A stretch of 64,000 bases of DNA from CALGKJ01 sp049322695 (GTDB lineage: Bacteria; Bacillota; Clostridia; Lutisporales; Lutisporaceae): contig JBMORW010000015.1 of NCBI GenBank assembly GCA_049322695.1, forward strand, positions 40,575 through 104,574. Reading direction: 5' to 3'. The stretch's first letter is position 1. Each line of letters starts with the position of its first letter. The position numbers were made by a program, and so were the translations under genes. This document shows, piece by piece, positions 54,254 through 63,845 of this stretch. The notes beneath the pieces were generated by a model. The model saw only the letters and a list, made by a program, of their open reading frames with translations, did not search any database and had not been told where the DNA came from.

Positions 54254-56248
54254 ATGACAGAGCAGGAATTATTATTTTCCATGGATATTGGTACAAGGAC
54301 GGTTGTGGGCATAGTCGGCTGTCATGACGGAGAAAAATTCAAGATACTGGCACATGAGGTTGAAGAGCATAAGGAGCGTGCGATGTACGACGGACAGGTT
54401 CATGATATTGAGCTTGTTGCAAAAGCTGCTGCCAAGGTTAAGGATAGGCTTGAAAAGAAGCTGGGCGTACAGCTCAAAAGAGTTTCAATAGCTGCAGCTG
54501 GACGTTCATTAAAAACCTGTAAAACCTTTGTGGAAAGAGAGACGGACATAATCTCCAATATAGACAGGGAGCTTATTAGCAGTCTTGAGATAGAAGCCAT
54601 TCAGAAGGCTCAGCATGAAGTGGAAAAAATGCAGCATGAGGATGACTTGGCGTACTATTGTGTCGGCTATGCCATTGTAAATTTTTATTTAAATGGAAAT
54701 GTAATTGGTAATCTGGAGGGTCATAAGGGCAAAAAAGTAGGTATCGAAGTATTAGCAACCTTCCTGCCAAAGGTAGTTGTTGATAGTCTTTATGCCGTTG
54801 TTGCAAGAGTGGACCTGGAAGTAAGCAGTCTTACCTTGGAGCCTATAGCTGCCATGAATGTATCCATACACAGCAATCTGAGATTATTGAACATTGCTCT
54901 TGTTGACATTGGTGCCGGCACCTCGGATATTGCATTGACAAAGAGCGGAACGGTGTTTGCGTTTGCTATGGCACCGGTGGCAGGAGATGAGATTACTGAG
55001 AAGCTTGCAGAAAACTATCTGCTTGATTTCGACACTGCTGAAAAAGTAAAAATCAACCTCTCAAAAAAGGATAAAATAAAGTTCAGAGATGTCATGGGCA
55101 TTACTCAAGAGAGAACGAACACGGAAATGCTTGATTCCATAAAGCCTGCAATACAACAGTTGGCTAAAGAAATTTCGGATAGGATAATAGAGTTCAATGG
55201 GAAATCCCCCAGTGCAGTATTTTTAATTGGCGGAGGCAGTCAGATACCCTTGCTCCCTCAGTATATTGCCGAATATCTGCAAATATCTGCTGAAAGAGTA
55301 GGTGTAAGAAAGGCTGATATAATCAGGGATGTTGAAATAAACAACAAGAAGCTTATAAATCCGGAGTTTATTACTCCCATAGGAATTGCCGTTACAGCCT
55401 ATATGAACAGGCAGAAGGATTTCCTTCAGGTTACAGTTAACGATAAGAATGTTAAGCTGTTTAACTCTAAGACACTTACTGTTGCTGATGCATTGATACT
55501 CGTAGGATATAATCCGAGAAACCTTATAGGCAGAAGAGGGGAGTCTATTTCCTTTATATTGAACGGAAAGACAGAAACTGTAAAGGGAGAACCGGGAGAA
55601 CCTGCAAAGATTTTTCTTAACGGAGCAAGGGTCAGTCTTGATAATTCGATTTCCAACGGAGACAAAATAACCATAGACCCTGCAGTAGATGGTAAAGCAG
55701 CTAAAATATTCATAAGGGATTATATTACGGATTTTCCCGTGAAAAAGATATATATAGACGGAAAGGCACATGTGCTGAGACCCGCTATAATGAAAAACAA
55801 TGCCCTGGCTATGGTTGATGAGGCAATATCTGACGGAGATGTAATATCCATAAAGCAGATAGATAGGCTTGAAGATTTGATTAAATACTTTGATATTACT
55901 GATAATAATACAAAGTTCTTAATCAATGGAAAGGAAGCTCAAAAGGATTCCTTGATAACCAACGGCGATATTATTTCAGTTGAAATACCTGAAGAAAAGC
56001 CGCAGACTCAGTCTGACTCCGCAAATATGAATCATGGCTCTGCTATAGATGTATGGGTTAACGGCAAATTAGTCAGAATGCAGGATTCAGCAAAATCACA
56101 GTTTATATTTGTAGATGTTTTCAATTTTATTGATATTAATCCAAGAGAGATAAAAGGAAAAATAAACATGAAGCTTAATGGAAATTATGTTAACTATACC
56201 GATCCTCTTATCAATGGAGACAGAATAGAAATAGAATGGGATAATTAG
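54254..56248 (+). CDS. FtsA-like ASKHA protein with repeated C-terminal modules
   Basis: A 664-residue protein. The N-terminal ASKHA half (about 1-385) matches FtsA/PilM: FSMDIGTRTVVGIVGCHDG, VSIAAAGRSLKTCKTFVERE, LVDIGAGTSDIALTKSGTVF, VFLIGGGSQIPLLPQYIAEY. The rest (about 390-664) holds four imperfect repeats with a shared signature, xNGK...SxxNGDxIxI (LNGARVSLDNSISNGDKITI, INGKEAQKDSLITNGDIISV, NYTDPLINGDRIEI), possibly a beta-grasp fold. Not the normal FtsA of divisome clusters; no ftsZ is adjacent. Start ATG is weak (GGGTGAGTAGTGG upstream). Confidence 0.85.
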   Translation: MTEQELLFSMDIGTRTVVGIVGCHDGEKFKILAHEVEEHKERAMYDGQVHDIELVAKAAAKVKDRLEKKLGVQLKRVSIAAAGRSLKTCKTFVERETDIISNIDRELISSLEIEAIQKAQHEVEKMQHEDDLAYYCVGYAIVNFYLNGNVIGNLEGHKGKKVGIEVLATFLPKVVVDSLYAVVARVDLEVSSLTLEPIAAMNVSIHSNLRLLNIALVDIGAGTSDIALTKSGTVFAFAMAPVAGDEITEKLAENYLLDFDTAEKVKINLSKKDKIKFRDVMGITQERTNTEMLDSIKPAIQQLAKEISDRIIEFNGKSPSAVFLIGGGSQIPLLPQYIAEYLQISAERVGVRKADIIRDVEINNKKLINPEFITPIGIAVTAYMNRQKDFLQVTVNDKNVKLFNSKTLTVADALILVGYNPRNLIGRRGESISFILNGKTETVKGEPGEPAKIFLNGARVSLDNSISNGDKITIDPAVDGKAAKIFIRDYITDFPVKKIYIDGKAHVLRPAIMKNNALAMVDEAISDGDVISIKQIDRLEDLIKYFDITDNNTKFLINGKEAQKDSLITNGDIISVEIPEEKPQTQSDSANMNHGSAIDVWVNGKLVRMQDSAKSQFIFVDVFNFIDINPREIKGKINMKLNGNYVNYTDPLINGDRIEIEWDN

Positions 56249-56280
56249 CTGCTGGGAGCCGCTGGCTCTCAGCTAATTAT
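56241..56280 (+). terminator. Long hairpin across the FtsA-like stop codon
   Basis: ATAATTAGCT (56241-56250) pairs with AGCTAATTAT (56271-56280), and GGGAGCC with GGCTCTC inside, leaving GCT bulged. No T-run follows, so it may act as an mRNA-stabilising or partial terminator structure. Confidence 0.5.
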
Positions 56281-56448
56281 GTGAGCAGAGTCTTTTGAAA
56301 TGATTATATTTAGCAATATTGGAATAAACTAGCTTATACGGTATATTTTTTATTTTGATTAATATATAATATAAATATTGATTTTGATAAGGAACAAAGC
56401 TAGAGTTCTTATAGTCCAATTATGTAGAATAAAAAGGGAGGTAATAGC

Positions 56449-57849
56449 TTGGGCAAGACTACCAAAATCTTAATAGGCATTATTCTTTTTCTTGTTATAG
56501 TTGTTGGAATAATTGGTATTCTTCTTGTAAGCGGTGATAAAATATTGCCTAACATTTCCATAGAGAACATCGATGTTGGCAGGCTAACCAGAGAGGAAGC
56601 TGAGCAAAAGGTCAAATCTGCAGTTGAAAGCTCTTTGGACAGCTTACAGCTTACATTGAAGTTCCAGGATCGGCAATGGAAGCTTGGTTATAAGGAAATA
56701 GGATACAGCTATGATATTTCAAAAACAATAGATGACGCCCACAAAATAGGACGTCAGGGTAACTTTATAAATAGGATTGTTACAGTTATTAACTCGAGAT
56801 ATACAGAGCACAAGCTTGCGCTGGATTTTACCTATGATGATAAAGCAGTACGAGAGTTTGTTGACAAGCTTGGAACAGGTATTGACCAGGAAGTGGTAGA
56901 TGCTACAATAAAGTATGAAAAGCCTAATTTTATCGTTTCAGAAGACAAGCAGGGAAGAATTCTGGACAGACAGAAAGCTGTCGAGCTGATAAAACAGGAG
57001 CTGGATAACAGGAGATCTTCTTCAATAGAACTTCCTGTAGAAATTAAAGAGCCAGCCGTAAAAAAAGAAGTGCTTGACAATATAAAAGATGTGCTTGGTC
57101 AGTTTTCAACAAAGTTTAATTCTGCCGATGTGGATAGGACTCATAATATAAAGATTGCTACAAGCAGTGCTTCACATGTACTGCTTTATCCCGGAGAAAT
57201 ATATTCGGTTAATAAAGTAGTAGGACCTAGATTAGAGGAATTCGGCTTTAAGGAAGCCAAGGTTATTATAAATAATGAGCTTGTACCGGGTATTGGAGGA
57301 GGCGTATGCCAGGTGTCATCCACGCTTTACAATGCTGCACTGCTCTCCAACCTGAAAATTATAGAAAGAAGGAATCATACGCTTCCGCTTTCCTATATAG
57401 CTATCGGAAGAGATGCTACGATTTCCGGCGATTATATTGATTTGAAGTTTGAGAATTCTACGCCATACCCTGTGTATGTTTATGGAGAGGTATCAGGCAG
57501 CTGGGTGACATTTTCCATATTCGGCAGGAATGATTATCCTGAAAGAAAGGTCAAGATTGAAGTAGTGACTATTAGTACAACTGAGCCTGTAATTACTGTT
57601 ATAGAAGATCCAACTCTGCCTGAGGGAACAGAAATTGAGGAAAAGAAGGCATTTACAGGCTATGTAGTAAAGAGTTACAGAGTAATTACTGAAAATGGCA
57701 GTGTAATATTCAAGGAACCTCTATTTACGGATAACTATAATGTAGTTGACGGAGTCAAGAGAGTAGGTACAATGAAGGTTGAGAATGACAGCACCGGAGG
57801 AGTACCTGCTATAGAGCCGCTTCAGCAGAATGGTAGCAGTGCCGATTGA
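56449..57849 (+). CDS. VanW family protein, cell-wall linked
   Basis: A 466-residue protein with an N-terminal membrane anchor (about 6-28), a peptidoglycan-binding-like region (NISIENIDVGRLTREEAE, VEIKEPAVKKEVLDNI), then the VanW domain (about 225-400: FSTKFNSADVDRTHNIKIAT, LVPGIGGGVCQVSSTLYNAA, RNHTLPLSYIAIGRDATISG) and a G5-like tail (EEKKAFTGYVVKSYRVI). Start TTG at 56449 has GGGAGG seven bases upstream. Likely acts outside the membrane on the cell wall; exact role is unknown. Confidence 0.92.
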   Translation: MGKTTKILIGIILFLVIVVGIIGILLVSGDKILPNISIENIDVGRLTREEAEQKVKSAVESSLDSLQLTLKFQDRQWKLGYKEIGYSYDISKTIDDAHKIGRQGNFINRIVTVINSRYTEHKLALDFTYDDKAVREFVDKLGTGIDQEVVDATIKYEKPNFIVSEDKQGRILDRQKAVELIKQELDNRRSSSIELPVEIKEPAVKKEVLDNIKDVLGQFSTKFNSADVDRTHNIKIATSSASHVLLYPGEIYSVNKVVGPRLEEFGFKEAKVIINNELVPGIGGGVCQVSSTLYNAALLSNLKIIERRNHTLPLSYIAIGRDATISGDYIDLKFENSTPYPVYVYGEVSGSWVTFSIFGRNDYPERKVKIEVVTISTTEPVITVIEDPTLPEGTEIEEKKAFTGYVVKSYRVITENGSVIFKEPLFTDNYNVVDGVKRVGTMKVENDSTGGVPAIEPLQQNGSSAD

Positions 57850-57870
57850 GGATAATATTAAAAGCAGGCT

Positions 57871-57897
57871 TTCAGGGAGGAATTATTCCTCCCTGAA
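57871..57897 (+). terminator. Hairpin terminator
   Basis: TTCAGGGAGGAA (57871-57882), loop TTA, TTCCTCCCTGAA (57886-57897), then TTTATG. Strong stem, short T-tract. Confidence 0.7.
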
Positions 57898-58015
57898 TTT
57901 ATGTGAACGCAATCTCATTATACTTGTACGGCAGTTAAATAATGTTGAATATAACTTTGAAAAATATTATCATATAAGTTGAAACAATAAATAAGATGTA
58001 TCCAGGAGTGTTACC

Positions 58016-58708
58016 ATGAGTGAAGCATTATATGAAAAGGAAATCAAGTGTCCTATATGCAATAATAAGTTTAAGACGATGAAAGTAAGAAAAAATGCAT
58101 GTATTGTAGATAAGAAGGATTCGGATTTCTGTACTCACTATAAGAATCATAATCCAATATTTTATGAAATTTTTGTATGTCCCTTCTGCGGCTATTCAGC
58201 ATCTGAGAGCTCTTTTGAAGATCTTACTAAGAATGAAGTACAAAGGCTTAAGGAGGTTTTTTCCGGTTTTAGAGTTTCCCGCAGCTTTTGTGATGAGAGA
58301 AATATCAGTGACGCCATAGACAGCTTCAAGCTTGCTCTGTATACCAGCAAATCTAAAGAAGCAAAGGACAGCATCATAGCAGGAACCTGTCTGAAAATAG
58401 CCTGGTTGTACAGATATCTTGGTGATGCAAAGGAACGCACCTTTATCGAATATGCACTGGAGAACTATGTTAAGGCCTACAATGTAGAAGATTTTCCTAT
58501 CGGCAGCTTTGATGAAATAACTATGCAGTACATAATGGGAGAACTGTCAAGGCGTCTGGGCAAGTACGACGATGCAATACTTTGGTTGAGTAAGGCGGTA
58601 TCCAATCCGGAACGCAGCAAAAACCCCAGGATAGAAAAAATGGCCAGAGAACAATGGGCGCTTGCAAAGGAAGAATACAAAAAAGTTAAAAAGACCGAAA
58701 CTTTATAG
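58016..58708 (+). CDS. DUF2225 protein
   Basis: A 230-residue protein. The N-terminal zinc-ribbon-like part has CPICNNKFKTMKVR and CPFCGYSASESSF, followed by a helical TPR-like C-terminal half (SDAIDSFKLALYTSKSK, GKYDDAILWLSKAVSNPE). This is the DUF2225 family of Firmicutes, function unknown. Start ATG follows CAGGAGTG. Confidence 0.9.
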   Translation: MSEALYEKEIKCPICNNKFKTMKVRKNACIVDKKDSDFCTHYKNHNPIFYEIFVCPFCGYSASESSFEDLTKNEVQRLKEVFSGFRVSRSFCDERNISDAIDSFKLALYTSKSKEAKDSIIAGTCLKIAWLYRYLGDAKERTFIEYALENYVKAYNVEDFPIGSFDEITMQYIMGELSRRLGKYDDAILWLSKAVSNPERSKNPRIEKMAREQWALAKEEYKKVKKTETL

Positions 58709-58749
58709 CTTTTTCTTCGTTATAAACAAAAACGGGAGGAGTGAGAGCT

Positions 58750-58965
58750 GTGAAAAAGGTTGGTATACTAATGATTTTATTGGGCTTACTGTGTATAATG
58801 GCTTTTGCAGTTTATAAGTTTGCTTTGGAGCCGGAAATACCGTTTCTGATAAAGCTTGGCTTGCTGGCCGCAACCATTGGTTTGATAATTATTATAATTA
58901 CGTTGATTGCTGAGAAATTCATAAAGAAGAGAAAGGAAGATGAAGATGATCTTAGTCAATATTGA
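58750..58965 (+). CDS. Small two-span membrane protein
   Basis: A 71-residue protein with two hydrophobic segments (VGILMILLGLLCIMAFAVY, LLAATIGLIIIIITLIAE) and a charged tail. Start GTG at 58750 lies ten bases after GGGAGG; GTG at 58741 is too close. Its stop lies inside the next gene, so the two are coupled. Function unknown. Confidence 0.7.
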   Translation: MKKVGILMILLGLLCIMAFAVYKFALEPEIPFLIKLGLLAATIGLIIIIITLIAEKFIKKRKEDEDDLSQY

Positions 58966-59263
58966 TCATGTTCCAAACAAGAAGGTAATCAAAACGCTTG
59001 GCATTGTTAAAGGCAGTACAGTTCATTCCAAACATTTGGGTAAGGATATTATGGCCGGCTTAAGGACTCTCGTTGGCGGAGAAATCGAGGAGTACACACA
59101 GATGCTTGACGAAGCAAGAAAAATTGCAGTTTCAAGAATGGTGAAAAATGCAGAGGAGTTAGGAGCAAATGCCATATTAAATATCAGATTTGCTTCGGCT
59201 TCCGTAATGCAGTCAGCGGCAGAAATAATGGCATACGGTACGGCAGTTGTTATAGAGGAATAG
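58946..59263 (+). CDS. YbjQ/UPF0145 heavy-metal-binding domain protein
   Basis: A 105-residue protein: VIKTLGIVKGSTVHSKHLGK, then LVGGEIEEYTQMLDEARKIA and GANAILNIRFASASVMQ, matching the YbjQ family, which forms pentamers. Function unclear. The second ATG (58946) is chosen because AAAGG lies nine bases before it, while the first (58940) is only three bases away. Overlaps the membrane protein gene by 20 bases. Confidence 0.87.
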   Translation: MILVNIDHVPNKKVIKTLGIVKGSTVHSKHLGKDIMAGLRTLVGGEIEEYTQMLDEARKIAVSRMVKNAEELGANAILNIRFASASVMQSAAEIMAYGTAVVIEE

Positions 59264-59271
59264 AATCAGTG

Positions 59272-59305
59272 TTTGGGGTCAGACCTGACCCCAAATTTTC
59301 TTTTT
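59272..59305 (+). terminator. Rho-independent terminator with TTTGGGGTCA palindrome
   Basis: TTTGGGGTCA with TGACCCCAAA around GACC, then TTTTC and a run of seven T. Perfect stem. The rest of the gap to 59478 is AT-rich and unremarkable. Confidence 0.85.
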
Positions 59306-59478
59306 TTGGAAATTGTGAAAAATATTTAAAACTTATTTCACTTTTAGTTTATTGAATTGTCAGATTATTTGAAATACAATAGTCTTATCAAAATGGCATA
59401 TTACTATTCATATGCAGAAATGCATTAAGACATCAGTTTTTTATGCTGCAGACTCAATTTAAGATAGGGGGTCCATAA

Positions 59479-60429
59479 ATGAAAAAGAGCGCATTAGTAC
59501 CGTCAATCATTGAAAATGTTTCCAATGTAATAATAGGTAAGAAGGATAGTGTGGAGAAAATCCTTGTTGCTTTACTTTCCGGAGGTCATGTACTTATAGA
59601 GGATGTGCCCGGGGTTGGAAAAACAACTTTGGTGCATGCCATATCAAAGTCCATAGGATGCAGCTTCAGGAGAATACAGTTCACACCTGATTTGCTGCCT
59701 TCAGATATTACAGGCATTTCGATATATAACATGAAAAAGGGTGAGTTCGAATTTAAGCAAGGTCCAATAAACTCAAACCTGATACTGGCAGATGAAATAA
59801 ACAGAAGTTCACCAAAGACGCAGTCAAGCCTGCTTGAAGCAATGCAGGAAAAACAAATAACGGTTGATGGTGAGACGTATAAGCTGCCTCAGCCTTTCAT
59901 TGTACTCGCTACCCAGAATCCAATAGAATACGAGGGAACTTTTCCGCTGCCGGAAGCACAGCTGGATAGGTTTACATTGAGAATTTCAATGGGATATCCA
60001 AGCTTTTCTGAGGAAAAGAAGATTCTTGGTACATACAAAGGTCAAAACCCGTTGGACTCACTTCAGCCTGTTGCGACAGAAGAGGATATCGCTGAAATGA
60101 AGAACGAGGTCGAGAAAGTGTTTGTTGATGACAGTATTCAGGATTATATTATTCAGCTGGTTCATGCTACGAGAAGCAGCAAGGATATATATCTTGGCGC
60201 AAGCCCCAGAGGAACACTTGCATTGTTTAATGCCAGCCGAGCACTGGCATATATAAAAGGAAGAGAATATGTTATACCTGACGATGTAAAATCCTTGATT
60301 GACCCAACCCTGGGACACAGGATAATATTGAAGTCTGAAGCCAGGATACAAGGGAAGAACGAACATACAGTACTTGCAGAGATTTCCAAGACAATAAGAG
60401 TTCCAGTGGTGAACGGAAATGGTTACTAA
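59479..60429 (+). CDS. MoxR-type AAA+ ATPase
   Basis: A 316-residue cytoplasmic ATPase: P-loop EDVPGVGKTTLVHAI (about 37-51), Walker B LILADEINRSSPKTQSS, sensor ATQNPIEYEGTFPLPEAQLD and the C-terminal ASPRGTLALFNASRALAY. MoxR proteins act as chaperones for metal or protein-complex assembly, and here the partners are the DUF58 and transglutaminase genes that follow with overlaps. ATG follows AGGGGGT. Confidence 0.95.
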   Translation: MKKSALVPSIIENVSNVIIGKKDSVEKILVALLSGGHVLIEDVPGVGKTTLVHAISKSIGCSFRRIQFTPDLLPSDITGISIYNMKKGEFEFKQGPINSNLILADEINRSSPKTQSSLLEAMQEKQITVDGETYKLPQPFIVLATQNPIEYEGTFPLPEAQLDRFTLRISMGYPSFSEEKKILGTYKGQNPLDSLQPVATEEDIAEMKNEVEKVFVDDSIQDYIIQLVHATRSSKDIYLGASPRGTLALFNASRALAYIKGREYVIPDDVKSLIDPTLGHRIILKSEARIQGKNEHTVLAEISKTIRVPVVNGNGY

Positions 60430-61615
60430 GATAAAGCTTAAGGCATTTATACTGCTGGCTGCTCTGTTTTTTACAGCACTTTTTGTTGGCGGAGTATATA
60501 TTTACGCCATATTCATCATAGCAGGATTTTTGCTGCTGGCTTCTTATATAGCCGGTAAAAGCGCTTATAAAAACCTTGTAAACATAGTATGGAAAAGCAG
60601 TGACAAGATACAGGCAGGAAGCAGATTCAAAATGTCAATGGAATTATATAATTCAAGCTTTTTTCCGATACCGTACCTGCGAATAAGCACAAAGCTTTCA
60701 CGCAAGCTGACCGGAGAGGAAGAAAGAAACAGAATCTTTTCTTTGATGCCAGGCGAAAAGACCACTATTGAAAAGGATATAATATGCAAAAATAAAGGTA
60801 TTTATCGAATCGGTTATCTGGAACTTGAGTTTGGTGATGCTTTCGGTGTTTTCAGCTGGAAAATGATTTCAGACACTAATATACTTCTGTATGTTTATCC
60901 TAAAGTATATGACCTCAGGTTTTTCAGAATACCGCTGAGGCAGCACTTTGGAACAAGTGCTGTAAGGCATAATGCTTATGAGGATTTTGCAAGCATTAAA
61001 GATATAAGAAAATATGAGAATGGCGATAGTATAAAAAAGATTCATTGGAAGGTTACTGCCCATAAAGGAGAGTTTCATGTAAAGAACGTTGATCTGAATG
61101 CAACTGCGGACATAAATGTGTTTATGGACCTATACGAGTACAGCTATGAAGGAGCTTACAAGGATGAAATGGAAGAGCTTGCAGCGGAGTGTTCAGCATC
61201 AATAGCAAGATATGCTCTTGCAAGAAATATGTCTGTGAGCTTGATTGGTAAGTGCAGTGAATATATTAGGGTATCAGGAACAGGCATAAACAAATTTGCC
61301 GAATTCCTGGATGCAATAACTAAGTCAGAGGTTACAGGTGACATACCAATTGATGAACTGGTGAGGATTGAAGGTCAGAAGCTGAATCTTGGTGCAACGG
61401 CAATAATAGTGACTTCCAACGTAAGCAAGACAATGCTGGATACAGTTTTGTCCTATAAAGCAAAAGGTGTTGGCTTTGTAATTGTCCATCTGTGCGAAAA
61501 CAGAGATATAGTCAATAATAATGTAGAAGCGTTGAAACAGCATGGTGTCGTAGTATATACAGTTGGTATATGGGATGATATTATGCAGGCTTTGGGAGGT
61601 CAATATGAAAAGTAG
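60419..61615 (+). CDS. DUF58 membrane protein
   Basis: A 398-residue protein with two N-terminal membrane segments and a vWA-like domain. The DUF58 signature is IRKYENGDSIKKIHWKVTAH near residue 200, followed by NVDLNATADINVFMDLYEYS. It overlaps moxR by 11 bases and the transglutaminase gene by 11 bases, giving three coupled genes. Role likely in surface or stress functions with MoxR; unproven. Confidence 0.93.
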   Translation: MVTKIKLKAFILLAALFFTALFVGGVYIYAIFIIAGFLLLASYIAGKSAYKNLVNIVWKSSDKIQAGSRFKMSMELYNSSFFPIPYLRISTKLSRKLTGEEERNRIFSLMPGEKTTIEKDIICKNKGIYRIGYLELEFGDAFGVFSWKMISDTNILLYVYPKVYDLRFFRIPLRQHFGTSAVRHNAYEDFASIKDIRKYENGDSIKKIHWKVTAHKGEFHVKNVDLNATADINVFMDLYEYSYEGAYKDEMEELAAECSASIARYALARNMSVSLIGKCSEYIRVSGTGINKFAEFLDAITKSEVTGDIPIDELVRIEGQKLNLGATAIIVTSNVSKTMLDTVLSYKAKGVGFVIVHLCENRDIVNNNVEALKQHGVVVYTVGIWDDIMQALGGQYEK

Positions 61616-63845
61616 AAGGATATACGAAATAATATTTTATTATGGAATTATTCTACTGATAATTTTAACCTTTAATTTTGCTGTTAAGGATTTAAGCAAC
61701 ATGGACATCAGCTATCTTAAGCTTATACTTCTTAGCATTCCCATTACAGTTGCAGCGATGCTGATAGTATATTTTCCAATAATAATTCCTGTAGTTGTGA
61801 TGTTATTGGGAGGTTATGCCGGCTATCTCGCGATATATGAAATGGAGGTTCTTGTAGGATATTATTGGAAGGTTTCTGATTTTATTTATTGGCTTCAAGG
61901 GTACATTATTGGTTATGAAGCCTTTGATCTGAAGTATACTATACTTTTCTCAATTGTATATGCAGCTTTTACGGCAATAATCATATCTTTGCTTACAATA
62001 AGCAAAAAGGGGAGCTTCATACAGATTGTATTAGGTACGGCAGCTCATTCCTTCTTTTGGTTCATGTATGTAGGCAGAGCCAAGCTTTATCTTTTTATTT
62101 TTTTATTTGCGTCAATTCTTTTATATACCTATAAGGTATACAAGAAAAAAAGTGGGGAATGGCTTAAGACGGGCAGTATAGCAGAAAGCGACATAGGCAG
62201 AAAGTGGGTGGCTTATTCAAGTGTAATTATTATTATGTCATTGCTTTCAGCATATTTCATGCCCTTTAACATTAAGCCCGTGAGATGGGAGTGGCTAAAT
62301 AATAAAGTGATAGACATATTTCCGTTTGTTTTGGACTGGCGCAATGATGCTTTGGATTCTTACAGCTACGGGTTCCATTCGCGTTTCAGCTCCGGATTTC
62401 AGGGATCGAGATCCAGCAGGCTTGGCGGCCCGATACTGCTCGATGAGAGTATCATGCTGAATGTCTCGACAAGTTCAAAAGAAGCTATTTATTTAAGAGG
62501 AGTAGTTAAGGATGTATATACAGGTTACAGCTGGGAAAAGAAGCCAAAGAGCTTTTTCCAGCACAGGTCAGGTGACATGCTTTCACTTCCTTTTGATACC
62601 AATGAGGTTGAAACATACACCAAAAAATTGATGATTACTCCTAAAAAGCTTATTTCATCAACTATTTTTGCGCCATATAAGCTGTATAGAGTGAATCATA
62701 AGGATAATAGGTTTTTCGTTGATGAAGATTCCGAAGCTTACTTTTCAAAGCAGGTGACTAGAAAGGAATCTTATGAAATTGAATGCGTGACCCCATATAT
62801 AAATGAAGAAAAGCTTAGGGCAGTTAGTACAAAATCAGATGCTGGAACAACTTACTTCCAGTTGAATTCTAACTTGCCTGACAGAGTCAAAAGACTTGCA
62901 TATGAAATAACCTCAAAATATGATAATGACTATGACAAAATAAAAGCAGTAGAAAGCTATTTAAGAACAAATTACAAATATACCTTGGAACCTTCCAGAG
63001 TTCCATCAGATTATGACTTTGTAGATTATTTTCTTTTCGAAGGAAAGGAAGGCTATTGTACTTATTTTGCTACAGCTATGGCAGTAATGCTTAGAGCTTC
63101 AAACATTCCATGCAGATATGTGGAAGGCTTTCTATCTGTTTATCCCGGCAATACCAGCCGTGATGTAAAAGGATCCTTTGCACATGCTTGGGTCGAAGTA
63201 AACTTTGAAAAGTATGGCTGGATAACCTTTGAGGCAACTCCTGCATATTCACGGGTTGAGCTTGTGGACAATCAGCAGGTCGCACAAGCAGAAGCAGAAA
63301 ACAATGATGAACAGACTGATATAGCATTGCCTTCGAGTAATTTTTTCACAGGAAGAGATATGTCTGTAGGCATGGAGGATGAAGGAATTTCTGCAGGAAC
63401 AGTGCAGTCTGAAAAGTTCAGATTTAATTTCAATATATCGCAAACATTGAAATATGCACTTACGGCATTAGTTATACTAAGGATATTATTTCTATTGTCA
63501 GTAAAAACTATTAATGAAATCATCATTAAGAATGCATCTGGAAAAAGGTATGCCAAGCGCTATTTAAAAAACGTTTTGGAGTGCTTTGGCAAAATGGGTT
63601 ATAAGCTGCAGCAGAATCAGACCTTGAGAGAATACTCGGTATTAGTTCATAACTATATAGAGGAATGTGCCTCGGACTTGGATGAAGTAATAGCGCTGCT
63701 TGAAAAGACTATATACAGTGAAAGAGAGCTTCAGCATAATGAAAAGCAGCTGTTGGAACGCTACAGAAAAAATGTCAGAAGGCAGACCTTCAGAAGGTTA
63801 GGATTGCTGAGGTATTGCTGGGGAGAGTATGTTCTTGGAAGATAG
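61605..63845 (+). CDS. Transglutaminase-like domain membrane protein
   Basis: A 746-residue membrane protein. Six or seven N-terminal membrane segments are followed by an extracellular transglutaminase-like domain (about 450-550) with Cys C485 in GYCTYFATAMAVMLR, His H527 in SFAHAWVEV, and E543 in FEATP where many homologues have Asp. A late membrane segment and cytoplasmic tail (KNASGKRYAKRYLKNVLECF) follow. Start ATG has GGGAGG upstream. It is the usual TgpA/DUF4129-like partner of MoxR-DUF58 operons; the final tail (LREYSVLVHNYIEECASDL) resembles DUF4129. Confidence 0.93.
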   Translation: MKSRRIYEIIFYYGIILLIILTFNFAVKDLSNMDISYLKLILLSIPITVAAMLIVYFPIIIPVVVMLLGGYAGYLAIYEMEVLVGYYWKVSDFIYWLQGYIIGYEAFDLKYTILFSIVYAAFTAIIISLLTISKKGSFIQIVLGTAAHSFFWFMYVGRAKLYLFIFLFASILLYTYKVYKKKSGEWLKTGSIAESDIGRKWVAYSSVIIIMSLLSAYFMPFNIKPVRWEWLNNKVIDIFPFVLDWRNDALDSYSYGFHSRFSSGFQGSRSSRLGGPILLDESIMLNVSTSSKEAIYLRGVVKDVYTGYSWEKKPKSFFQHRSGDMLSLPFDTNEVETYTKKLMITPKKLISSTIFAPYKLYRVNHKDNRFFVDEDSEAYFSKQVTRKESYEIECVTPYINEEKLRAVSTKSDAGTTYFQLNSNLPDRVKRLAYEITSKYDNDYDKIKAVESYLRTNYKYTLEPSRVPSDYDFVDYFLFEGKEGYCTYFATAMAVMLRASNIPCRYVEGFLSVYPGNTSRDVKGSFAHAWVEVNFEKYGWITFEATPAYSRVELVDNQQVAQAEAENNDEQTDIALPSSNFFTGRDMSVGMEDEGISAGTVQSEKFRFNFNISQTLKYALTALVILRILFLLSVKTINEIIIKNASGKRYAKRYLKNVLECFGKMGYKLQQNQTLREYSVLVHNYIEECASDLDEVIALLEKTIYSERELQHNEKQLLERYRKNVRRQTFRRLGLLRYCWGEYVLGR

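Noticed and set aside
63231..63233. Transglutaminase thought inactive because the catalytic Asp is Glu
   Set aside because: As I recall, Glu at this place (FEATP or FEPTP) is common in Firmicute homologues, and Cys and His are intact; activity is not excluded.
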